From positions 21,391,001 to 21,455,000 of the forward strand of contig CM077011.1 in NCBI GenBank assembly GCA_039090855.1: a stretch of DNA of 64,000 nt, written 5' to 3'. The notes under the pieces were generated by a model. The model had not been told where the DNA came from, ran no database searches, and saw nothing but the letters and a program-made list of their open reading frames with translations. The position numbers were made by a program, and so were the translations under genes. Every line of letters starts with the position of its first letter. Within the stretch, counting starts at the first letter, position 1. Of this stretch, positions 1 through 11,476 are shown piece by piece. The DNA is from Macrothele yani. Taxonomy: Eukaryota > Arthropoda > Arachnida > Araneae > Macrothelidae.

Positions 1-31
1 GATAGCAAAGGAAAACGAAGTTTATTCACCT

Positions 32-1054
32 TCAATAGTTGGTGGCGCCTCCAAGAGCGGCGATTACAGCTGAGAACCTCCGGGACATACCCTCAACCAG
101 GTGTTGTACGAAGGCTAGCGGTATTTTCTTCCACTCGGCTTGGAGAAGACAGGTCAGTTCCTCCACCGATTTCGGACGGTGGGGGCACCCATTAGGTCGA
201 CGCTCCAATTCGTCCCAGAGGTGCTCGATAGGGTTAAGGTCCGGGCTCTGCGCAGGCCAGTCTATTCGATTAACCCCATTGCCACCATACCAAGCCATGG
301 TGGACCTCGCAACATGACAGGTGGCATTCTCATCCTGAAAGTAACATGGGTCCACCCCGTAAAACTGCCACCACGTAGGAAGCGCAAGGTTATCCAAAAT
401 GGTGCAGTAGGTCTCGGCTCTGAGTCTACCAGGAATTGCGACCAAGGGTCCCGTGCCATACCAGGAGAAACACCCACATAGCATAATTCCATCGCCGCCG
501 AACTTCACAGTTGGCACAATACATTCCCGGCAGGAGGCGTTCTCCAGGCAGACGCCAAACCCAGACCCTGCCATCCGAACGGTAGAGGGAGAAACTTGAT
601 TCGTCGCTCCAGAGAACCTGTTTCCACTGTTCAACGGTCCACTGTCGAAGTTCTTTGCACCACGTTAGCCGAGCAGCGCTATTGGACTTGGTGATCAAAG
701 GCTTGTGGGCGGCCGCACGTCCATGATAACCGAGCAGATGGGCTTTCTTAAGGATGGTATTCTTAGAAAGAACACTCCTGGATGCCTGTTGAAACTCTTC
801 GCGGATGTGGCCCATCGATTTGGTGCGGTTCTTCCGAACTTCTCTGGCCAGCACCCGTCGGTCTCTAACTCCCAGTTTTGTGGGTCTGCCGGGTCGGGGC
901 ACATTCCGACAGTCACCTCTCATCATCTTTCACTTGCCTCTGTCAATTTTGGGTACTTCAACTCGCTGGATATGTCACAAATGGATCGGCCATTTCTGTG
1001 ACACCCGACGGTTACATCTTTCTCGAAATCAGAGAGCTCCGAACTGCGTGGCAT
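32..1054 (-). pseudogene. Tc1-like transposase, frameshifted, window-edge element
   Basis: Broken DD34E transposase that would cut and paste its own element at TA sites. The start at 1054 opens with MPRSSELSDFEKD, the usual N-terminus of this family. The helix-turn-helix part then meets a stop near 925 and continues in another frame at 926 (RGDCRNVPRPGRPTKLG). A second frame change lies near 520-545. The first catalytic Asp is visible in LWSDESSF and the last Glu in [13 protein letters not shown]. The second catalytic motif reads QDENATCH, where relatives have QDDNATCH, so Glu appears to replace the catalytic Asp. The protein ends at 32. Likely terminal repeat sequence with GGACACC in minus orientation lies near 1148-1175; the other end is probably outside the window. 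The gene is dead. Confidence 0.85.
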
Positions 1055-1219
1055 CTTGCATGCGACTGGTTGTGTTGTTGTTTCCCACGCGATATTTAAC
1101 GGCGGTGGCCGTGACGTGTATCAGGACCGCAGATATCTTCGATTGCAGGGGTGTCCAATTACTTGTTGTTAGATAATGTAGTAACTATACTAGTGATCCG
1201 ATTTATGGGCGTAGGAATT

Positions 1220-1324
1220 TATACATAAGCGTTTCTAAGATTTCGCACATCAACCTGTTTCAGTCTAACTTCCTTCGAAAAGCCATCTGGTTGATGTGCG
1301 AAGGCTTGCAAACGCTTATATATA
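1220..1324. repeat. Imperfect hairpin, about 36-bp arms
   Basis: Arms at about 1220-1255 and 1289-1324 are inverted copies that differ at about 5 of 36 positions. The inner 14 bp (TTCGCACATCAACC and its complement) pair perfectly, and the loop is 33 nt. The size is like a microRNA precursor, but a small MITE would look the same. It lies between two Tc1-like elements. Confidence 0.7.
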
Positions 1325-1343
1325 TATTCTTAATGTATATATA

Positions 1344-2567
1344 CACACTGAAGAGCAATTTAATTAGAGACACCTGGCGTTATGCAAATGTGGCGCTGTG
1401 GGCGGCCCTGTAAACGGAAACGACATGACGTATGCAGCAATCCGACAATATAAGGAGTGATGCGACGGGAATCAGTAAGAGTCGGACACAGTATGGGTAA
1501 GACGAAGGATCTAAGCGCATTTGATCGTGGGCAAATTGTCGGGGCCCGACGAATGGGTCATTCCATCTCGGAAGTCGTGCAGGCACTGGGATTTTCACGA
1601 GCCACTGTGTCACGTGTGCACCGTGAGTACATCGAATCGGGTAAAACCCTCCCGGCAAGGGCCAACTGCCGTCGAAAACAGCGTGTGAATGAGTGGGGTC
1701 ATCGTCAGCTAGCTCGTATTGTAACAGCGGATAGACGCGCCACAGTGCAAGAAATCACTCAGCAATTTACCTTTGGTGCACAAAAACGTGTAAGCAGCCA
1801 CACCATCCAGAACCATCACTTCGCAATGGGGTACCGAAGCCATCGTCCCACGAGGGTACCTCTGCTGACTGCACATCACAGGGTGCAAAGATTAGCATGG
1901 GCGCGGGAACATCACCACTGTACCCTACTCATATGGAAAAATGTTGTTTGGACTGATGAGTCGAGATTCACGTTTGTACATGCGGATGGCAGGATACGAG
2001 TACGCCGCAAACCACATGAAGCGATGGATCCTTCTTGCCAGCAGGGTACTCTTCAAGATGGTGGGGGTGGTACTCTCGTCTGGGGACTGTTTACGTGGAC
2101 TGAAATGGTATCCCTTGTACGTGTGACATCGTCCCTCACAGGTCAACGCTACCGGGATATCCCGGACGACCATTTGCTCCCGTTTGTGCGTCTTCAACAT
2201 CCCACTGGCGACCTTATCCTGCAACAAGACAATGCACCGTGCCATCGCTCCCGAATTGTATCCGAATGATTAAATGAACACTCCACCGACGTGACCTTGC
2301 TTCCTTAGCCAGCTAGGTCACCTGACCTCAATCGCATCGAGCACATCTAAGATGCCATCGAGAAAGATGTTCGAGGCACTGACCCCTCTCCATTAAATCT
2401 TCGTGAACTGTGGAAGCTTGTTCAGAGGTCGTGTATCCGTATTGCTTCCCAACGCTTCCGGTGTCTTGTCGAGTCCATGCCGTGACGAATCGCCGCCGCC
2501 ATCATGGCTAAAAGTGGTACTACACGTTACTAGACAGGTATCTCTAATTCAATTGCTCTTCAGTGTA
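1344..2567 (+). mobile_element. Tc1-A element, copy 1
   Basis: A Tc1-like element bounded by inverted ends that carry CACTGAAGAGCAATT on the left and its complement on the right, next to TA dinucleotides. The same ends bound copies 2 (20038-21260) and 3 (51956-53150). A (TA)n microsatellite follows directly, at about 2573-2592. Confidence 0.88.
1493..2533 (+). pseudogene. Tc1-A transposase copy 1, nonsense-riddled
   Basis: A transposase of about 346 codons in a single frame from MGKTKDLSAFDRGQ (1493) to the TAG at 2531. It has an N-terminal helix-turn-helix pair followed by the DDE domain: WTDESRF, LQQDNAPCH and SPDLNRIEH all survive. There is no frameshift. Premature stops occur at 2267, in the LP*PARSPD motif and in HI*DAIE; comparison with copy 2 shows all three were Trp codons. 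A fourth stop follows ESMP, where copies 2 and 3 have Arg. The reading frame is otherwise the best kept of the three copies. It cannot make a full protein. Confidence 0.88.
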
Positions 2568-2639
2568 TACAGTATATATATATATATATACTCAAAATGA
2601 TATGCTAGGAAAAAGAACAGCCAAATATATATGAACTTA

Positions 2640-3085
2640 TAAAATGCTTAAAGGAAGAATCAAAACGTGTGATGCACAAACTACAATTAAAAGAATTAGA
2701 ATAACTTGATCCAAAAAGGAAGAAAATGTACAAGAAGAAGAAGGCATTCGCAACGTCGTGGCGGAATTTGGAAATTCTGAATACCTTAAAAAATGCCTGA
2801 CAGCATTAAGCGATATTACAGTGCTGGACTAAGGACAAAAGTTAAATATATTGACTGGAATTTGCAAGGGTGGTTTCGCCCACGATGGAATATAACAGTA
2901 TCTCCTCGCCCACGATTTTCCCGAGGGTCACTTGGCCTACAGCCGTTTTGCCCACGACAACCTGACAGCATTTGTGGCGATTAACTTTTGTTCATATATT
3001 TGACAATTTTTGTACCACACAGTTCTGTGTCTAGGACTTGTAAGCGTTCACTACAATTTGTACCGTACTTGAAATCATGTGTTCG
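2640..3085. other. Unannotated stretch
   Basis: No gene seen. The word GCCCACGA recurs between about 2878 and 2960, but no clear array could be defined. Confidence 0.4.
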
Positions 3086-3089
3086 TCTC

Positions 3090-3315
3090 TTTTTTTATTT
3101 TATTTTTAATGAGGGTTTAACAACCACGGTGAGCAACTTGATGGGCTATAAGCAGTCCCCCGTCCATAATATAGGGCCACGGGTCCCAGGGAAGTTAGAG
3201 AGCCAGTGCCGTAAGACAAACAAAATATCCATGCCTCGCAGGGATTCGAACCCACACCTATCTCCGACGAATGGTCATAAGTCAGCGCTTAGACCACTGC
3301 GCCACCTGGGAGGCG
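3090..3315 (-). mobile_element. SINE-A copy 1 (tRNA-derived)
   Basis: The minus strand begins with a tRNA-like head: A box GTGGCGCAGTGGTCTAAGCG and B box GGTTCGAATCC. The body contains CACTGG...CCAGTG and CAAGTTGCTCACCGTGG, and it ends in an A-rich tail (a T-run on the plus strand at 3090-3109). The same body occurs at 22957, 39762 and 40223, with a diverged form at 30225. A short imperfect duplication, CGTCT, flanks it. Confidence 0.85.
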
Positions 3316-3643
3316 TCTTTGTATCAAATAACTCTATTTGAAAATGTCCTTTGCCTTGTATATCTGCTGCTACGATAAACACTTTTATCACACTTTAAGT
3401 TTTTCTTTTTTGTTTTCCAATTTATCTATTTTTGCTAAAATTTTGAAGAGATTAATTTACAATAAATTAATCTGGTACATTCATAAACTAAAAATTGTCC
3501 CTCCAAATCAATATGGTTTCCAATCTGATGCGCTGTGTAGGAACGAGTGCCTAAAAGTTACTGGTGAATGTCTTTACAAATACGGGACATACGGACACAG
3601 CTAACTTTTTCTAAAGGACGTATGCTAAGTCAGTTAGAAACGT
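3316..3643. other. Unannotated stretch
   Basis: AT-rich with one short open frame (3338-3604) containing NLSIFAKILKRLIYNKLIWY and PPNQYGFQ. These words recall the start of a reverse transcriptase domain (a non-LTR type 'NQyGFR' motif), so this may be a tiny LINE remnant. It is too short to assign. Confidence 0.35.
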
Positions 3644-3719
3644 CTAAGGTAGAAAGGAGATCAGAGACTTCTCTTTGGAAGAGAAATGATAGTTGATGAA
3701 AGCACTGGATAACAGAAAC

Positions 3720-4470
3720 GAGAAAACAGATGCCAGTAAAACTGAAAGAGAATGGGACAACGGAAGAAAGTAGAACACAATGATAAAAAGGAAACAGAAG
3801 AAAGTAGTAGCAGAAAGTGAATAAGAAAACAGACTAAAATACACAAAAAATAAGAGAATGAGACAACATATTACAGCAAAAAGAGAATGAGACAACAGAA
3901 AAAGGTACAAGAAAAAAGGAGAATCAGAAAACGAACGAAAGTATAACAAAAACAGAATCAGACAAAAGAACAAAGTTACAACCAAAAGAGAACGAGACAT
4001 CAGACGAATGCAACATAAGAAAGTAAAGTAGAACAAAAACAGGTAAATGAAACATAAGAAAATAGAATAGAACAAAAAGAGAATAAGACAACAGAAGAAA
4101 GTAACAACAAAAAGAGAATAAGACAGCAGAAGAACATAACAACAAAAAGACAATGGGACAACAGAAGAAAGTAACAGCAAAAAAGACAGCAGAAGAGAGC
4201 ACAACAAAAAGAGAATCAGAGAACGGAGGACATCATAACAGAAAAAGAATGAAGCAACATAAGAAAGTAACAATGAAAGGAGAATGAAACAACGGAAATA
4301 ATGGCAACAACAAGAGAATGAGACTGAAGGATGTACAACAAAAAGAGAATGAGACAGAAGAAAGTACAACAAAAAGAGAATGGCAGCAGAAGAATGTAGA
4401 ACAAAAAAGAAAATAAGACAATAGAAGGAAATACAACAAAAAGAGAATGAGACAGCAGAACAAAATACTA
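3720..4470. repeat. A-rich degenerate minisatellite, about 35-bp unit
   Basis: Degenerate tandem copies of a unit like GAGAATGAGACAACAG followed by AAGAAAGTA and ACAACAAAAA. The plus strand is almost free of T. The long minus-strand open frame over it (Leu/Ser/Phe/Cys-rich) is a by-product of low complexity and is not called as a gene. Confidence 0.85.
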
Positions 4471-4499
4471 CAGCAACTAAAAGCAATATAAGGCCCTAA

Positions 4500-6655
4500 A
4501 ACCATAAACTGAAGTGTGCTACATTTTTACCTCTTATTGTTTTCTTAAAATGTTGTACTTTAACAAGCAATGGTGTCCGTTTTAGGTAAAGTCCTTCCAA
4601 ACAAAGTCAGGCCAGTTATACATCTAAATTCGAGCTTTGTCAGTTCTTGCTGAGAAAACAACTGATACCTTAGGACAAAACGTTACGAAAAGAGGTTATA
4701 AGATCGTATTTTAAAGTATTATTTCCAGTAAACACAAGTAGGTTGTTCCATGCAGCTGTGAAAATATATAACTCAGTATTCTCATTTTGAATCATCTCGT
4801 GCCAAATTTCGTCTACTCATATCAAGCGAAATTTCATTTTCATTTTTCACGAGTCTTTGGCATTTCAAGGATTTGCAGGTTAAATACAACTTCCTAGAAC
4901 TAATACCTTTTTCAAAGGAAAGAGTGGAACATGTTTTAAAACAATAACGTGCTTGTGCTTCTCACAAAAAGACAGCGAGCTCTGATCTCAAAAATACGCG
5001 CAACAAATTAAGTGAGCAACAGAAAAGCCGACGTTTAAGAAGACTGAAAAAGAAATAAGGCCTTCCGTTTTGCATTTGAAAAATCATGTAAAATATGTTG
5101 TACCTCCTAGGAAATCAACATCCGAAAAGTTTGTTTAATCTGGTGCACGCTTACCAACGTTAATGAAAAGACATTTAGAGCAAAGTTGGCAGACAACTCC
5201 TTCAACTGCCGTTGTGAAAGAATAGACTGAGAACGTTTTAAGCTTCCTGTTTTTCTCATCCTCTTGCGCTTTCGCGAAAATCCCATTTTCCGCTCATAAA
5301 TGATTTTATTTTTCTTGCTTTTTTATTTTATTCTAAAGTGTAACTCTTTATTTCGGTGAATTATTCTAGGACAGAGTAAAGTTGTGCAGAGAAATTGCTT
5401 TGGAGTTCTATGATTCGGAAAAGTGCCTGACACTAGAGATCTTCCTGGGGGAAAATATCCTGTTTTTAACTTTAAAAGTGTGCTTTAAATATTCACGTCA
5501 AGCTTTGTAATGAAACAACTATCGCATGACGAAATTTTAGAAGTGCTTTTCCGTTTGAGGACAAAGAAAGAAGTTTAGTGGGAGCTGCGTTCTTTTACGA
5601 GTTCACTTTATTTTTACTTGCACCGTTGTTCAGGGAATACAACATTTCTGTTTCTTACTGCCACACGTAAATTTGACGTTTTATTTAATTCCGTTTGAGT
5701 GGTCTGTTCTCTCAATGTTCCCGCAGTTTGTACAAGATTAAAGTCATAAACGAAGGTTTGCTTGCTTGCTTTTTTTAGGTGAACTGGGTTCACGTGAGGA
5801 ATGCTGTTCAAAGATATTACTATTGTATATTTCGAAAGTCCTAAAATCATTCAGTCAGCCATATTTGTTTCCTGATAGTTTTGAACTTGTACTATCCTAT
5901 TGTTTCTGATAACTTCTTTCATCAAGTGCAGGCAAAGTAATAAGAATTTAATAAAGACAGGTTTCGCACAACGTATCTAATTGTTTTAATCATTCACAAC
6001 GTCTGTTTTCAAACTAATCCATAAGTCATAGCCGAACTCTGAAAGTATAAAATCTGAAAATCGGTTGAGGGTGTTTGTCTAGTGAATACCAGCTTCAAGT
6101 TCTGAATGACAATTTGAAATTTGCCTGCAATGCACTAGAAAAAATGATACATTGAACATGAAACATTAGCATGATAATATGACTTCTCAGAGGGAAATGT
6201 TATTTCACTAAATTTGGGTGTTCACAGTGAAGTCTTTCGGATGTTACTGCGAAATTAAGTTGCGGAACTTTGATGTTTTCCCAGAATATTCTTCAAATTC
6301 CAGAGATTTTGGCTACCATTATATTACGCAAAACGGAAGTATATTTGCTTCTAGGGAAGAAAACATATGCAATAGGAGTTGGCAGAATGCTATCTCTTTC
6401 TGAATCTTTTTTATAGAGTTTAAAACTATTTCACAAACGTGTTTGCACTTGGAAATTATTTATTGAAATTTCGCAGGACTTGTCGCACAAGTCTTCATTG
6501 AAGACAGTAAAAGAAGGGTGTTGCGTTAAATATAATTGCGGAAAAACGCACTCTATCATACTTTCGTGGTGAAAATAATTCTTATTGCTTATAATGCTGT
6601 TGCATAAGATTTCTCAAAACTTTTGCATGGCACTTAACATGCGGTATCACATATG
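4500..6655. other. Unannotated AT-rich stretch
   Basis: No recognisable gene, RNA or mobile element was seen. The few short open frames (5614-5850 minus, 6218-6403 plus) show no known motif. Confidence 0.4.
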
Positions 6656-6659
6656 TACG

Positions 6660-7005
6660 CTACTCTTAAGAGAAAATAACGGAGAGAAAGGAAGACAAAG
6701 AGGGAGAACAGCTGTAAGGTATAGAAAGAGATAATGAGCAAAAACTCAAAGATAGGCAGATAGAAAGATAAAGACAGCGATAGAAAGAGAAGCAGAGGGA
6801 AAATCAACAGCGAAAGTTATAGGGAATAAAGAGTGAAGAGAGGTTAAAAAAAGTGTGAGAGGAAAATAGGAAAAACGAAACATCAGAGAGAAAAGATATA
6901 CGTAAGAGAAAAATGGAAAGATTCAAAGAGCGAGAGAGAAAAGAAATGAAGGAAGAAGGAGAGAGAGAAAGAGAAAAAGGGAGAGAAACAAGACAGAGAC
7001 AGAAA
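6660..7005. repeat. Purine-rich GA tract
   Basis: A long stretch of irregular GAGA/AAAG runs on the plus strand, densest at 6900-7000. It is simple-sequence DNA with no coding signal. Confidence 0.75.
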
Positions 7006-7318
7006 AATGCTTCTGTATTTATTATTCAGGTGTATTCGAGGAAGGAGTTCAACTGCAATCTCACTCTCTTTCTATGGTGTTGAATGAATTTTTTCATTTC
7101 GTTTTTGTTATTACAATATGTCAAATAGCGTAGCATTCGGGTTATTACAATGATTCTATGGAATATTTTCTTCTGTATTTTAATGATACCTCCTACTTAA
7201 ACTCTGCTGCTCAAGATGTATTAGGATAATATTGTGGCGTTTCATTAATTAAAGAACCGAGTTCTGTATGTCAAGAAAGACAACATAAAAAGGTTTCTCT
7301 GTTATTTCAAGTTATCTT

Positions 7319-8749
7319 TTGACAAAAGTAATTTCCTCTAGTTTCTTGTTCAATATATTTCTAAAACATCTAACTAAAATCCCGTTCCGAAAACTCTCGA
7401 TGACATTTTCTTCTACGCAGCTTTCCGCTCTGCTGGAACAGCTTTCCGTTCTGCTGGAACCTAATGACTTCATCTCCAAGCTAAAAGGTATCACCATTGC
7501 ACGACATGAACTTATTCGCAGCTTTTATGTTATCTCCCTCTACCCCTCTGTTCAAATACCAGAAGCAACGCAAAACATCAAACGAACCCTGGCTGGAGCT
7601 AACCTTTATGATAAAGAAGCTCTGAAAGATATCTTTGCTGTTCTTGACTTAGCTGTAGAATCCAACTTCTTTACCTATGGCTCCCACGTCTACAAGCAAT
7701 CAAAAGGAGTCCCGATGGGCTCAGCCTTGTCTCCAATAATCGCTGAAGCCATCATGAGACCTATTAAAGAGATCATACTCACCACTCTTCCCAGGACACT
7801 AAGAGTATGGCTACGCTATGCAGATGATATCTTTTTTGTCTAAGAGCACGGAGAAGCCTACTTGCAAGACTTTATGGTAGACATAAGCAACATACATGAA
7901 GACATTAAATTTGCAATGGAAATAGAAAATCAAGGAGAGTTACCATATTTAGATGTACTTGTGATGAAATCGATTTCAGGTACACTCACTACCAAAGTCT
8001 ACTATAAACCCATGCACGTACCTAACTATATTCCACCAGGATCAGCCAACCCAACAACACACAAGTATGCTCTATTCAAATACCGGGCTAAAAGAGCCAA
8101 AGATTTTTGCACCTTGAAATCTGACTATGATGCCGAAATTAAGTCTTTGAAAGATCTTGCCTTTGCAGGAGGGTTTGACGTCTCCCGCGTAGAGGACACA
8201 ATAGCGAAAGTTGAAGCCAACACACTTGCTACACCGAACGGAAGAGCACCTTTAAAATTTGTTGGTTCGATCCCGTACATCCCAAAAATATCTTATTTTA
8301 TTAAAAATCACTTTGAGAAGAAAGGATTGGATGTTGGCTTTAAAGCTTCTAAACACATGGCAACCGTCCTCAGCACAGCAAGAAGTAATAGTACCTTGAA
8401 GCTCACAGATGCGGGCATCTATTGCATCCCATTGTTATACCCAGACTCCTGAACTAAATTTTACGTAGGTCTCACAAAAAGGTAATTTGAGGAGAGAATG
8501 AATGAGCATAAGAGGGACGTTGCACAAAAGAAACTTTCTACGTCACTTGCCAAAGAAGTAGCTAACCATCAAGCTCAACCCCAATGGCAGAATATCTCGA
8601 ATTTCGCACCATATGGAGACGCAAGAACAGCTGCCATAAGGGAAACAGTTGAGATATTAACGAAACAGGATGTATGCAACACCTATGTCTCTTTCGAACT
8701 ACCGGTGGCTTGGAACCATCTGCTAGGCATCGCAAGATGGTCTTCGTGA
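7319..8749 (+). pseudogene. Penelope reverse transcriptase with GIY-YIG endonuclease
   Basis: One reading frame runs from 7319 to 8749 with three in-frame stops: 7841, 8450 and 8481. The RT part shows SLYPSV (motif A), KGVPMGSALSPIIAE (motif B) and RYADDIFFV (motif C). The catalytic Asp of motif A is lost: the text is SFYVISLYPSV, where the family has an Asp before V-SLYPS. After the RT comes a linker with YKPMHVPNYIPPGSANP. A GIY-YIG nuclease follows: TDAGIYCIP, then KFYVGLTKR, then FEERMNEHKRD. This order, RT then GIY-YIG, is diagnostic of Penelope elements. About 475 residues remain; complete Penelope proteins are usually longer. The element is inactive. Confidence 0.87.
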
Positions 8750-8917
8750 TTCTAGTTTCTTCCTAAAGTTTACATTGTTTGCTTTTGCATTAGCTTTTAA
8801 GATATTGTATTCACCACGTTCGTGGCTATTTATGCGCGCGGTCTTCACGCATGATTTCATTTGTCATATTAGAATTAACGTTCTGTCTACAATTTTGATT
8901 CTATATTCTCTATGTAA

Positions 8918-8957
8918 CCGCCTGATGAAGCCGTCAGTTGACGGAGAAAGCTTGCGG
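8918..8957 (+). ncRNA. Hammerhead ribozyme-like motif of PLE-1
   Basis: The core CTGATGA (8922-8928) and GAAA (8946-8949) flank a stem II of CCGTC/GACGG (8931-8935 and 8940-8944) with an AGTT loop. Stem I can form from CCGC (8918-8921) and GCGG (8954-8957). Between GAAA and stem I is GCTT, giving a self-complementary AAGCTT, so stem III would have to form between two RNA copies. The nucleotide 5' of stem I' is a U preceded by U, which fits the NUH cleavage rule. An extra A after CTGATGA is non-canonical. Confidence 0.6.
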
Positions 8958-9000
8958 AGTGAATTTCGTGTGATTTCTTACTTTAGACACCAATAAATCG

Positions 9001-9470
9001 GATCATTATATTTATAATTAGAGTTGTTTACTTGCTGAAGGTTTGCACCACAATACCGAAAAATATGTTTCTTAACCTATACTTAAAACTATTTGAGAAG
9101 GCGGCCCATATAACGCTCTACATCCACTTCTACCCTTCAAACCTTCTTGCTAGATGAATCTCAAACACTCTGTTACTTATACAGAATTCAGTGAAATCAT
9201 ACTTATAATCTCTGAGATGTAGTGCTTTCAGACGATGTCAGGATTGCGAAGCATAATACAAAAATATTCTACGAAGAGCAGAATGAAATGTCACGTTCTG
9301 AAAATGATGCAGCAATTAAATTGATATTACGAGAACGTATCTTTTGAAGACGAAAGTATGAGGTTTGTCACTCAGTATTGATAGCCATGATGAATGGACA
9401 GCAGCAGAAAAAGGATGGATGGGGATTTAAAATATGCACTGAATTATACACAGAGGAAAGTATCCGTGAT
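9001..9470. other. Unannotated stretch
   Basis: AT-rich sequence with no recognised feature. Confidence 0.4.
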
Positions 9471-9519
9471 ATTAACATAGAGGTCCTTTGTGTTTGTTGG
9501 CAGTCATCCATGCATAAAA

Positions 9520-9760
9520 AAGAAGGAGAAAATGATGTGCAAGAAAAGGAGGAGGAGGCGAGAAATAAGACTGCGAAGAGCAGGAGAAAGAAAAGGAATT
9601 GACGAAAAATTGGGGTAAGAATATGAAGAAAAGGAGAAGTAAGAAGATGAAGAAATAGAGGAGGAGGCGTGCGAAGAAAAAGAGAAAGAAAATGGAGAAA
9701 TCAAAAAAGGAAGAATAACTACAAAACAAAAGAGGAAAGCAGGAGAAAGCAGAATTTGGA
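9520..9760. repeat. Purine-rich simple sequence
   Basis: Irregular GGAGGA/GAAGAA runs on the plus strand. Open frames on both strands here are low complexity. Confidence 0.7.
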
Positions 9761-9779
9761 ATTAACCAGAGTAAGCTCT

Positions 9780-11470
9780 TCCAAGAATTTCATGATCACG
9801 AATTATATATACCAAAATAAGACCAGGTATTTTTAACATTTTCACACTTAAGGAAAATCGTCACAAAGTATTAGACGTTATGATCCGATCTCCATCATTT
9901 TTTGATATTTGGGTTTCATCTCTTTATATTCAGTACTGATAAAATAAAAAGAAATCCTCACATCTCTTTAAAAACTGTACTACGCAGAAGAAACGGATCA
10001 TGCGCAAAAACTTTGCAGAACGCCTACTGTTGCTCCATTATTATTAGAAATTGTTTCCAATATGCAGAAAATCTATTTAGAATTACACGAAATAATAAAT
10101 TGAAATCTCAAAATATCGCTTGCTGTTTTTGAAGACATTCTTATCTGCTGAAAAAACGCAAGCGTGATAACGCCTGCGTTTGAGACATCAACTGATTTGA
10201 AATGTGTTAATCTTTCAGATGCTTGAAAGAGATTACTGAATATTGCAATAGAGCGGTACTAAGAGAAAGAAAATAAAATACGCTATACGAAACGCAAAGC
10301 ATCAATTTATAATATCCTAAAATGCAGGAGAAAACAATTTCCGTGTAAAGCGTGCTTTGAATGCTCGATCATATTCGGAAGTAATCTTCGGTATAGGTTA
10401 AGCATTATTCCTTTACATTTTTGTTTGCTTCCTAGCTCATCGTACGATTTCAAAGCACATGATCTCTCTTTCTCTTTTTGCTCTCTTTCTCCCCGTTCAT
10501 TCCATCTCATTCTCCGACTCCATCCTTTCATCAAGATAAGATCCTTTCTTCTTCTTCTTCTTTTTTTTTACTTATCTGCCCCAGATGACGTATGCCAAGG
10601 ACGATCAAAGGAAAACGCCGCCGACTCTGCTGTTGACAGAATTTTCGATCTGAAGTCGCGGATCACGAGATGCAAACCGACAGAGAATCCCTGCTCCTCG
10701 GCTTCACTTCCATCTGTCTCTTGATTTTCCTTTCTCTCTTTCGCCATCAGAAAAGCACTGGGGACTCCAGCATCACTTTAGTGGATCAGGAAGACAAACA
10801 ACTCTTGTCTCGGCGCAATATCCTTTTTTATATGTACGTATTTACTTTTTCCCCTTTTTTTTGTTTCGTACCGCACTTTTTCTCCTCTACCAGATTTTTT
10901 TAATCAGACTAACAGGGGGCAAACGCTAAGCATTTTTAAAATTCTTTCGTTTGGGTCTCTTAAAATACGTTTGAACTAAATTTCGAAACACGGGAACGAG
11001 AGAAAAGGTAAACTATCCCAAACTTAAGAAAACCAGAAATGTGAAATATTTATAGGAGCATAACTGTTTCTCTTTGAATGAGTTTGCTTTTGTGAAATGA
11101 AGATAGGTTACACTTTCGCAACACAGCTGCTCTCTTGAAAATCAAAATACTTCCATATGTTTCTTCCGAAACATGATTTTCCAATTCCGTTTTTGGAAGT
11201 AGAGATAAAGTTGCAAATATGTTACAGACAGAAATGTTTCCTTACCCAGAGATATTCAAAAAGCAACCCATTCTGAAAATTAGACAATGTGTGAAAGATA
11301 TTCTCCTCCGTGTCCCTATCGTTCGTAAAACCAAATTTTCAGAACGGAGGTCTAGAAGTATAGATGTCAAGGAAAAGGAAACATAAATCAGCACCCTCAT
11401 AGGGGGTGGTATTTGTTTCTAATTTTAGCAATAAAATTATATATATATAACTGCCGACTTTGTTTGCCGC
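9780..11470. other. Unannotated stretch with a pyrimidine tract
   Basis: No gene assigned. A CT/TTC-rich tract lies at about 10460-10570. The two overlapping frames at 10425-10724 and 10670-10903 have no known domain. Short (TA)n occurs at 11442-11450. Confidence 0.4.
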
Positions 11471-11476
11471 CTTTGC

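Larger units (their letters stand above)
7319..9000 (+). mobile_element. Penelope-like element (PLE-1), 5'-truncated
   Basis: Remnant of a Penelope-like retroelement. It holds the RT-endonuclease coding region (7319-8749), a 3' untranslated part, and a hammerhead-like fold at 8918-8957. The 5' part of the RT is missing. Hammerhead ribozymes are an established feature of Penelope elements, which supports the assignment. A second remnant of the same class is at 48812. Confidence 0.8.

Noticed and set aside
3644..4486. 280-residue minus-strand open frame, Leu/Ser/Phe/Cys-rich, looks membrane-like
   Set aside because: It lies wholly in an A-rich minisatellite. Other frames are also open, and the composition follows the repeat. 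Not a gene.
10425..10903. Overlapping Ser/Phe-rich open frames as a host gene
   Set aside because: Built on a pyrimidine tract; no known motif and no supporting frame beyond it.
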